A stretch of DNA of 10,846 bases, taken from Coriobacteriales bacterium. GTDB taxonomy: Bacteria; Actinomycetota; Coriobacteriia; Coriobacteriales; UBA8131. The notes under the pieces are model-generated. The model did not search any database, was not told the origin of the DNA, and was given only the letters and a program-made list of their open reading frames with translations. The stretch spans positions 1 to 10,846 of the forward strand of contig JAITTM010000013.1 of NCBI GenBank assembly GCA_031286975.1. The letters are read 5' to 3'. This document shows, piece after piece, positions 5,632 through 10,846 of this stretch (position 1 is the first letter of the stretch; every line of letters starts with the position of its first letter). Made by a program: the position numbers and the translations under genes.

Positions 5632-6618
5632 CTACAGGGCGAATTCTGGGTCGAAGAGCTCTGAGACGGAGGCCTCCAAAAACACGTTGGCAATGGCGTG
5701 AGCCAAAAGTGGCGCTACGGTGACCACGTGGATCTTGCCGGTCTGACGCTCAAGTGGCACGGGAACGGTGTCGCAGATCACCACCTCCTTGACGTCCGCA
5801 TGCGCCAGACGCTCATAGGCTGGGCCTGAAAACAGGCCATGGGTCGCGCAGATATAGACGTCCTGGGCGCCCTCTTTCTTGAGGGCGGCAATGGCCGCGA
5901 CCACGGAGCCCGCCGTGTCGATCATGTCGTCGTTGAGGATGCAGGTCTTGCCGTTGACATCGCCTATGACGTTGGTGATCTCGGCCGCGTTGTGGTCGGG
6001 GCGTGTCTTTTGCATGATGGCCAGGTTGGCATCCAGCATGTCGGAGAGCTTCTTGGCGGCTTTGGCGCGACCCACATCCGGCGAGACGATGCAGATGTCC
6101 TTGAGCTTCTTGCTCAAGAAGTAGTCGGCAAAGATGGGCAGGGCGGTCAGGTGGTTGACGGGGATGTCAAAGAAGCCCTGTATCTGGCCCTGATGCAGGT
6201 CGACGGTGATGATGCGGCCAACGCCCGCAACGGTGAGCAGGTTTGCCACCAACTTGGCGGTGATGGGCTCGCGCGCAGCGGATTTCTTGTCCTGCCGCGA
6301 GTAGCCATAGTGGGCGATAACGGCGGTGACCGAGCGCGCTGAGGCACGCTTCGCGGCATCGGTCATGACAAGCAACTCCATCAGCGCATCGTTCACCTTG
6401 CCAGAGACGGACTGGATCAAAAACACATCTGAGCCACGCACGCTATCGAGGTAGCGCGCATAGACCTCGCCGTTTTCGAAGGCCTTGAGTTTGACGTTGC
6501 CCAGATCGACACCCAGGTGCTTGGATATCTTCTCGGCAAGCTCAGGATTCTGGCTGCCGGAGAAGAGCATCATATTCTTGGTGACCTCGACGTTATGTAA
6601 CTTGATTGACTCTGCCAT
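5632..6618 (-). CDS. prs: Ribose-phosphate pyrophosphokinase (PRPP synthetase)
   Basis: A 328-residue class I PRPP synthetase that makes phosphoribosyl pyrophosphate from ribose 5-phosphate and ATP, for purine, pyrimidine, His, Trp and NAD synthesis. Visible motifs: the FSGSQNPELAEKI opening (about 19-31), ENGE (48-51), the ATP-loop residues RQDKKS (108-113), DLHQGQIQGFFDIP (140-153) binding divalent metal and nucleotide, the flexible catalytic loop SPDVGRAK (179-186), and the PRPP-binding loop DDMIDTAGS (230-238). The catalytic loop has GRAK where B. subtilis has TRARK. Length is slightly above the usual 315. The ATG at 6618 is preceded by GGGAG at nine bases and AAAGG at four. It lies 63 bases after glmU behind an unusual purine-rich repeat. 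The glmU-prs-pth order is conserved in Gram-positive bacteria. Confidence 0.96.
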   Translation of the reverse strand: MAESIKLHNVEVTKNMMLFSGSQNPELAEKISKHLGVDLGNVKLKAFENGEVYARYLDSVRGSDVFLIQSVSGKVNDALMELLVMTDAAKRASARSVTAVIAHYGYSRQDKKSAAREPITAKLVANLLTVAGVGRIITVDLHQGQIQGFFDIPVNHLTALPIFADYFLSKKLKDICIVSPDVGRAKAAKKLSDMLDANLAIMQKTRPDHNAAEITNVIGDVNGKTCILNDDMIDTAGSVVAAIAALKKEGAQDVYICATHGLFSGPAYERLAHADVKEVVICDTVPVPLERQTGKIHVVTVAPLLAHAIANVFLEASVSELFDPEFAL

Positions 6619-6630
6619 GACGCCTTTCTC

Positions 6631-6675
6631 CCTTTCTCTTTTCCGTTCTTGTTTCCGCTCTTGTTTCCATTCTCC
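6631..6675 (-). repeat. Purine-rich 12-base tandem repeat in the glmU-prs gap
   Basis: Written on the plus strand, three 12-base units follow one another: CCTTTCTCTTTT (6631-6642), CCGTTCTTGTTT (6643-6654) and CCGCTCTTGTTT (6655-6666), with a partial fourth to 6675. In the minus-strand mRNA this is an almost unbroken A/G tract with a GGAAA-like motif each 12 bases, ending in the true ribosome site of prs. It could act as a ribosome standby or mRNA-stability element, or could be simple slippage expansion. Confidence 0.6.
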
Positions 6676-6681
6676 TGCGTG

Positions 6682-8148
6682 TTAATCCAGTTGCGGTTTC
6701 TCTTTGTCGCGCTTGCTGTGCTGTGCGACCCAGTCGGCGACGGTGCGTTGGCTGCTGCGCTCAATGGCAAGCGCGCCTGCCGGCACGTCCTTGGTAATCA
6801 CGCTACCAGCGCCCGTCACCACGTCGGCACCGAGCTGCACCGGCGCTACGAACATCGTATCAGAGCCCACAAAGGAGCGGTCGCCGATAAGGGTGGGATT
6901 CTTGGCAGTGCCGTCATAATTGCAGGTGATTGACCCGGCACCGATGTTCACATCAACCCCCAGCGTCGCATCGCCCATGTAGCTGAGGTGCGGCACCTTG
7001 CTATTCTCGCCGATGGTGGAGTTCTTGATCTCGACGTGCGTGCCCGCTTTGGAGCCCGTCTTCATCAGCGTACCAAGGCGCAGATAGGCGCGCGGCCCCA
7101 CGCTCACCTTGTCGTGCAGCACCGCACCCAGCACCACACTCTCGTCGATGACACAGTCGCGCCCCACCGTGCTGTCTATCACGCGCGTGTTGGGACCCAG
7201 CACCGAGCCTGAGCCCACGCTGGTCTGCCCATACAAAATAGTCATGGGGAGAAGTTCGATGTCGTTTTGGAGTGTGACATCCGCCCCGATCCACACCAGA
7301 TCAGGGTCGAGCATGGTCACGCCGGCTGCCATGTGTCGCTCATTGATGTGCCGCTGCATCGCCTTGGTGGCCTGCGCCAGTTGCGCGCGGCTGTTGATGC
7401 CCATGAGCTCGTCGGCGTCCTCGATGCAGTGGGCGCAAACCTGCTTGCCCGCGCCCACCAGGATGCCCAGCACGTCGGTGAGGTAGTACTCGTTTTGGGC
7501 GTTCTTGTTTGACAGGGTATTGAGGCTGCCCAGCAGCTCCGCCAGGTCGAAGCAATAGGCACCGCTGTTGACCTCGGTGATGGCGCGCTGGGCGGGCGTC
7601 GCGTCCTTCTCCTCGACTATGCCCAATACCTCGCCAGCCTCGTCGCGGATGATGCGGCCGTAGTTGCTGGGATCGTCCAGCTCGCAGCTGAGCACGCAGG
7701 CTGCGGCTCCCCTGTCTTGCTGCAGGGCAACCAGCTCGGCGATGGTGGCCGCTGTGATGAGCGGCGTGTCGCCGTTGAGCACCACCAGCGATTGCGCAGC
7801 GGGGACGGCTGCTGCGGGGGCGGGGGCGGGCGGAGCGGTTGCTGCGGGCGGAGCGGTTACTGCGGGTGTCGCGCCTGTCTTCTCCAGAGCCGCGCGCGCG
7901 ACCATCACCGCGTGGCCGGTGCCCAAGCGCTCCTCCTGCACCACGATGGTGGTGTCGTCCACCAGTGGGATGACCTGCTCACGCTGATGACCCACCACGG
8001 TGAGCGTACGTGTGCTTCCCGCCGCCTGCGCGGCATCGATCACCCAGCGCACCAACGGCTTGCCCAACAACTCGTGTGCCACCTTGGGTCGCTCCGACTT
8101 CATGCGTGTTCCAGCTCCCGCTGCCAGAATTAAGGTTGAGAATTCCAT
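6682..8148 (-). CDS. glmU: Bifunctional GlmU: GlcNAc-1-P uridylyltransferase / GlcN-1-P acetyltransferase
   Basis: A 488-residue cytosolic enzyme that makes UDP-GlcNAc for peptidoglycan. Residues 1 to about 250 are the uridylyltransferase: LILAAGAGTRMKSERPK (6-22), QEERLGTGHA (71-80), NGDTPL (125-130), VEEKDA (178-183), and NSGAYCF (194-200). The rest is the left-handed beta-helix acetyltransferase of hexapeptide repeats, with catalytic His387 in KVPHLSYMGD (384-393) and the acetyl-CoA-region NYDG (410-413). E. coli GlmU is 456 residues. The extra length includes a Pro/Ala-rich insertion at about 92-119 (ATPAVTAPPAATAPPAPAPA), between LGTGHA and NGDTPL, that other GlmU proteins lack. The start is the ATG at 8148 with GGAAGG nine bases upstream. 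The frame continues far upstream, opposite the antiporter gene, but that part has no GlmU similarity. First gene of the glmU-prs-pth-flavin reductase operon. Confidence 0.96.
   Translation of the reverse strand: MEFSTLILAAGAGTRMKSERPKVAHELLGKPLVRWVIDAAQAAGSTRTLTVVGHQREQVIPLVDDTTIVVQEERLGTGHAVMVARAALEKTGATPAVTAPPAATAPPAPAPAAAVPAAQSLVVLNGDTPLITAATIAELVALQQDRGAAACVLSCELDDPSNYGRIIRDEAGEVLGIVEEKDATPAQRAITEVNSGAYCFDLAELLGSLNTLSNKNAQNEYYLTDVLGILVGAGKQVCAHCIEDADELMGINSRAQLAQATKAMQRHINERHMAAGVTMLDPDLVWIGADVTLQNDIELLPMTILYGQTSVGSGSVLGPNTRVIDSTVGRDCVIDESVVLGAVLHDKVSVGPRAYLRLGTLMKTGSKAGTHVEIKNSTIGENSKVPHLSYMGDATLGVDVNIGAGSITCNYDGTAKNPTLIGDRSFVGSDTMFVAPVQLGADVVTGAGSVITKDVPAGALAIERSSQRTVADWVAQHSKRDKEKPQLD
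7831..7866 (-). repeat. 18-base tandem duplication inside glmU
   Basis: Two adjacent 18-base units, 7831-7848 and 7849-7866, differ at one base (G7841 versus A7859). They encode two copies of a six-residue T-A-P-P-A-(A/V) type unit in the Pro/Ala insertion of GlmU. The G-rich sequence just to the left (7811-7830, runs of GGGGGC) continues the same Pro/Ala coding in a less regular form. The repeat is a multiple of three, so copy-number change would keep the frame. Confidence 0.8.
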
Positions 8149-8168
8149 AAAATATGACCTTCCACACG

Positions 8169-8196
8169 TTGAAATGGTATTGAGCAAGTGTACACT
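8169..8196 (+). promoter_or_regulatory. Promoter of the antiporter gene, possibly leaderless
   Basis: TTGAAA (8169-8174, five of six consensus) and TACACT (8191-8196, four of six) are separated by 16 bases. Initiation about seven bases past the -10 falls at 8203, the A of the antiporter ATG, so the mRNA would have no leader. The lack of any ribosome site before that ATG agrees with this. Confidence 0.5.
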
Positions 8197-8217
8197 ATTG
8201 CCATGCTTTCCTTTGAA
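8187..8217 (-). promoter_or_regulatory. Candidate glmU operon promoter sharing a palindromic -10
   Basis: The 10-base perfect palindrome AGTGTACACT (8187-8196) also offers TACACT on the minus strand (8192-8187). A TTCAAA lies 19 bases upstream (8217-8212). Transcription near 8180 would leave a leader of about 32 bases carrying the GGAAGG ribosome site (8163-8158). Spacing is long, so this is tentative. If right, the divergent units share -10 sequence and compete for RNA polymerase. Confidence 0.35.
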
Positions 8218-10551
8218 TACATATTGATCCTGTTGGGCGGAGTTCTTGTCTCCAATCTCATCAGCCAGCAATTCCCCAAGGTCTCCACCCCGCTTATACA
8301 AATCGGCCTGGGTATCGCCTTGGCTATCCTGCCCATTCACTTCGAGATCGGTCTTGACCCCGAGCTCTTCTTGGTGCTCTTTATCGCGCCACTGCTCTTT
8401 GAGGATGCAAAGCGTGCCGATAAGCCCGCGCTCTGGCGGCAAAAGCGCCCCATCCTCCTGCTGGCGCTGAGCCTTGTGTTTGCCACCACGCTCATCGTTG
8501 GCTTCTTGCTTAACTGGTTTGCCCCCTCCATCCCCCTGGCAGCCGCCTTTGCCCTGGCCGCCGCCCTGGCGCCAACCGACGCCGTTGCCGTGAGCTCGCT
8601 TAAAGAGACCGCGACCATCGGTGAGAAGCACCGCCTGCTGCTGCAGGGCGAATCACTGCTCAATGACGCCTCGGGTGTTGTCTCCTTCCAGTTTGCCATC
8701 GCTGCCATGGTCACCGGCTCGTTCTCGCTGCTTGAGGCGGGCGGCGTCTTTCTCCTCATGTTCTTTGGCGGCTTGGCAGTAGGCGTGGTGCTCATGCTCC
8801 TGCGCTTCATCTTGGTGCGCGCCCTGCATGCGGCAGGTGTCGAGAGCGTCACCTTTCATGTGCTCTTCGAGATGCTTACACCGTTTCTGGTCTTCCTCGT
8901 GGCCGAGGTCTTGGGGGTCAGCGGCATCATCGCCGTGGTGGCCGCCGGCATTGCGCACTCCTTTTCGCCCCGACAGAGTTCGCCTGCCAACGCGCGCCAC
9001 ACCATCGTCTCGACCAGCGTCTGGGCGGTCATCTCGTTTACCCTCAACGGCGTGGTCTTCCTCATCCTGGGCACCCAGCTTCCCCACGTGACGCTCAAGG
9101 TTTGGGACGCCACAAACGTCGACCACAACTTCCTCATCCTGCTGGTACTGGTCATCTTGGTCGCCCTTTTGCTCCTGCGCTTTTTTTGGGTGCTCATCAT
9201 GCACCGCAACGACGAGCTCACCGCCGATGAGCCCCAAGAGCCCTCTGCGGAGAATACCGTGGCTGCCCAGCTCGCCACCAGCCCAGAAGACGTGGAGATC
9301 GAACGGGAGGCTCACGAGGGTTTCACGCTCAATCAGGTGCAGCAGTCCAGCTATGAACACGCAGGCACGCACGAGCCCAACCACGAGGCGCGCGAAGCGC
9401 ACGACACGCAGCAAGACCGCACGCTTGCGTTCGAGTTTGCCACCAAGGCTGAACGCGTCGAAGCGCGCGCCGCTCAACGCGAGCAGCGCAGGATAGCACA
9501 CGGCGCGGCGCGGCGCGAAGAACGCGCGCGCAGACAGCGCGCGCGCAAGCACCCGCAGTACCTAAAATCGCACCTAAAGGATGCCCTTCTCCTCAGCCTT
9601 ACGGGAGCCAAGGGCGCCATATCGCTGGCAGTGATCTTAACTGTCCCGCTCAGCCTGAACGGTGAGCCCTTCCCTGAGCGCGACCTCCTGCTCTTTTTGG
9701 TGTCGGGCGTCATCGTGCTCTCGCTGCTGATCGCGAATTTTTTGGTGCCGCTCGTTGCGCCCAAAAAGGTCGAGCCGCCGGCGCCCCAAGGCGAGATCAA
9801 CGCCACCATCGACATCTTCAGGTCGGTTATCCACGCGCTGCTCGAGCACATGACGCCGGCAGACAAGGTTGCCTCTGAGGAGGTGGTGCGGCGCTACATC
9901 AACCGCATCAACCAACTCAAACGCAGCAACCAGATTGTCGATCCCACCGAGGATAAGATCCGGGCTGACATCGTCAATTGGGAGCGCAGTCACACCCTCG
10001 AGCTGGTTGACGAGGGCAAGGTCGCCCCCCTGGCAGGAACCTTCTATCTCTATCAGCTGAGCCGCCTGCTCGCTCGCGTCGAGCACCACAACGAGTTTGG
10101 TTGGGTTTTTAGCGGCATTGGGGAGCAGCTTGTGCATCGCGTCAGACAGCGCAAGCGACTCAAGCAACTGGCCAAGGCGACCACGCGCTCCCAGCGCAAG
10201 AACTTTCGCAAAGAGGTGCAGTGGCTGCAAAAGGAGAATTACCGCTTCATCCTGCGCAAGCTCGACACACTGATGGCAGAGCCCGATGCGCCCATCCGCG
10301 CCATCAACACCGTAGTGGCTGACTTCAAGCGCCGCCTCGCCCGCCTGGAGGATCCTCGCCTGTTCAGGCCCGGCGGTGCCTACAACAACAGCAGGCTGCT
10401 TGAGGTCGAGCAGCAGGCGATGCAGTACGAGCGCGATGCCATCGAGCAAGCCTTGCTCCGCGGCAAGATCACCCGCGCCACCGCCAAACAACTCCGCGAC
10501 AGCGTAGCCATCATGGAGCTCGACATAGAAGATCAACTGGGCGAGGAGTAG
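8203..10551 (+). CDS. CPA1-family Na+/H+ antiporter with large cytoplasmic insertion
   Basis: A 782-residue membrane protein that probably exchanges cytoplasmic Na+ (or K+) for external H+. About ten hydrophobic segments lie in residues 4-334 and two or more at 460-518. CPA1 signature residues are present: ALAPTDAVAVSSL (121-133, with Asp126) and GESLLNDASGVVSF (149-162, with Asn154-Asp155). SGIIAVVAAGI (240-250) and the late GAKGAISLA (468-476) are also typical, though that last motif normally has Arg where Lys470 stands. Residues about 335-458 form a hydrophilic, charged insertion between membrane segments, ending in an Arg/Ala/Glu-rich probable coiled coil (416-450). Residues 520-782 are a long soluble tail. 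Its end (YERDAIEQALLRGKITRATAKQLRD) resembles the terminal segment of YjcE-like antiporters. I chose the ATG at 8203 over an in-frame GTG at 8188 because the promoter's -10 overlaps the latter. Divergent from glmU. Confidence 0.9.
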   Translation: MLSFEYILILLGGVLVSNLISQQFPKVSTPLIQIGLGIALAILPIHFEIGLDPELFLVLFIAPLLFEDAKRADKPALWRQKRPILLLALSLVFATTLIVGFLLNWFAPSIPLAAAFALAAALAPTDAVAVSSLKETATIGEKHRLLLQGESLLNDASGVVSFQFAIAAMVTGSFSLLEAGGVFLLMFFGGLAVGVVLMLLRFILVRALHAAGVESVTFHVLFEMLTPFLVFLVAEVLGVSGIIAVVAAGIAHSFSPRQSSPANARHTIVSTSVWAVISFTLNGVVFLILGTQLPHVTLKVWDATNVDHNFLILLVLVILVALLLLRFFWVLIMHRNDELTADEPQEPSAENTVAAQLATSPEDVEIEREAHEGFTLNQVQQSSYEHAGTHEPNHEAREAHDTQQDRTLAFEFATKAERVEARAAQREQRRIAHGAARREERARRQRARKHPQYLKSHLKDALLLSLTGAKGAISLAVILTVPLSLNGEPFPERDLLLFLVSGVIVLSLLIANFLVPLVAPKKVEPPAPQGEINATIDIFRSVIHALLEHMTPADKVASEEVVRRYINRINQLKRSNQIVDPTEDKIRADIVNWERSHTLELVDEGKVAPLAGTFYLYQLSRLLARVEHHNEFGWVFSGIGEQLVHRVRQRKRLKQLAKATTRSQRKNFRKEVQWLQKENYRFILRKLDTLMAEPDAPIRAINTVVADFKRRLARLEDPRLFRPGGAYNNSRLLEVEQQAMQYERDAIEQALLRGKITRATAKQLRDSVAIMELDIEDQLGEE

Positions 10552-10572
10552 TACTTTTTTAGGCAAGCTCCC

Positions 10573-10619
10573 TATAGCCAGCCAAGACCTCAGGATTCTC
10601 AGGCTTTTAGCTGGCTATA
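10573..10619. terminator. Hairpin 1 after the antiporter gene
   Basis: TATAGCCAGC (10573-10582) and GCTGGCTATA (10610-10619) are a perfect 10-bp inverted repeat around 27 bases. Inside the loop CTCAGG occurs twice, three bases apart (10590-10595 and 10599-10604). A weak AATTTAT follows. Position just after the stop makes it a likely transcript end for the antiporter. Confidence 0.5.
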
Positions 10620-10660
10620 AATTTATCTGATGATGAGTTCACTGCTACTCTATGGATTTT

Positions 10661-10685
10661 GAGGTTCGCTGATTTTGCGAACCTC
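10661..10685. terminator. Hairpin 2, perfect 9-bp stem
   Basis: GAGGTTCGC (10661-10669), loop TGATTTT, GCGAACCTC (10677-10685). The stem is perfect and GC-rich. It is preceded by ATTTT and not followed by T on the plus strand. Could terminate transcription entering from the right, or be a dispersed repeat. Confidence 0.45.
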
Positions 10686-10702
10686 CTGCAGTCCTGCCGA
10701 GT

Positions 10703-10737
10703 AGTTGTGCATTGAGAAGATTTGGCAATGAACAACT
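10703..10737 (+). terminator. Hairpin 3, followed by a T-rich tract
   Basis: AGTTGTGCATTG (10703-10714) pairs with CAATGAACAACT (10726-10737) over 12 bases with one mismatch, around an 11-base loop. GATTTTAAT follows, so on the plus strand it approaches an intrinsic terminator. Confidence 0.45.
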
Positions 10738-10746
10738 GATTTTAAT

Positions 10747-10781
10747 ACAATCAGACGCACTTTCAAGTTGCGTATGATTGT
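10747..10781 (+). terminator. Hairpin 4, 13-bp stem with a T-rich end
   Basis: ACAATCAGACGCA (10747-10759) pairs with TGCGTATGATTGT (10769-10781) over 13 bases with one mismatch, around a 9-base loop. The sequence continues TTGTC. The flanks are AT-rich and the centre GC-rich, a shape shared by terminators and by binding sites of dimeric regulators. Confidence 0.45.
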
Positions 10782-10846
10782 TTGTCAACGTAAATCCCCA
10801 GATTTGTTATACGTGTATCACCTAGAATCAAGGATACCCAAGGATT

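Larger units (their letters stand above)
10552..10846. other. Gene-free 3' region with four successive inverted repeats
   Basis: No reading frame here is supported. The antiporter stop is followed by a short T-run (10555-10560) without a stem. Then come four dyads at 10573-10619, 10661-10685, 10703-10737 and 10747-10781, listed separately. The last 65 bases are AT-rich and include ATAC-GT-GTAT (10809-10818), with nothing I can assign. Composition drops sharply in GC compared with the antiporter gene. Confidence 0.6.

Noticed and set aside
5839..6342. 167-codon plus-strand frame
   Set aside because: Antisense to prs, in which the catalytic motifs are intact.
7811..7866. Possible CRISPR-like repeat
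   Set aside because: Units are adjacent 18-base copies without spacers, inside the glmU reading frame, and simply encode a Pro/Ala repeat.
8149..8631. Upstream extension of the glmU frame by 161 codons on the minus strand
   Set aside because: It lies opposite the antiporter gene, is Gly/Gln/Lys-rich without GlmU similarity, and the ATG at 8148 begins exactly at the conserved LILAAGAGTRM region with a ribosome site.
8653..9552. Long minus-strand frame opposite the antiporter
   Set aside because: High-GC antisense shadow. His/Asp/Glu-rich translation with no family, and no ribosome site, while the plus strand encodes clear CPA1 motifs.
9637..10566. Second long minus-strand frame opposite the antiporter tail
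   Set aside because: Antisense shadow in high-GC DNA. The plus strand continues the antiporter frame without a break through to its typical YjcE-like end.
10782..10813. Promoter-like TTGTCA and TATACG pair at the right edge
   Set aside because: Spacing of 20 bases is too long for a sigma-70 promoter and no gene start follows within the window.

Overview
The window looks like a bacterial chromosome segment, most likely from an actinobacterium of the Coriobacteriia (Olsenella, Atopobium or Eggerthella type). The pointers are a high-GC housekeeping half, a Tat-exported FAD reductase of the type amplified in that class paired with a divergent LysR regulator, and start and promoter patterns that suggest leaderless transcription. 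The taxon is inferred from gene content and is not proven.

Left third (1 to about 1560) is accessory DNA. It is visibly AT-richer and holds the 3' end of an unidentified gene, a 200-base stretch with no clear gene, a compact HEPN/MNT toxin-antitoxin pair (mntA-hepT, minus strand), and a 600-base stretch whose only recognisable coding trace is the C-terminal tail of a dead integrase-core transposase. A strong GC-rich hairpin at 1477-1508 closes this region.

Middle (1561-4304) is a divergent regulator/enzyme pair. On the minus strand is a Tat-exported, probably lipid-anchored FAD-dependent reductase of the fumarate reductase/urocanate reductase superfamily. On the plus strand is a LysR-type regulator that probably controls it from a shared 224-base control region containing nested dyads. 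The reductase lacks the His-containing active-site motif of true fumarate reductases, so its substrate is open.

Right part (4377-10551) is core genome. A minus-strand operon reads glmU, prs, pth, flavin reductase: UDP-GlcNAc synthesis, PRPP synthesis, peptidyl-tRNA recycling, then an FMN-binding reductase. Divergent from glmU is a large CPA1-type Na+/H+ antiporter with a charged cytoplasmic insertion of about 120 residues and a long C-terminal domain. The two transcription units seem to share a 10-base palindrome that can serve as a -10 element in both directions, and the antiporter mRNA may be leaderless. GlmU carries a Pro/Ala-rich repeat insertion inside its uridylyltransferase domain.

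The final 295 bases (10552-10846) hold no gene but contain four consecutive, nearly perfect inverted repeats. Together with the toxin-antitoxin island and the GlmU and antiporter insertions, these are the least ordinary parts of the window.
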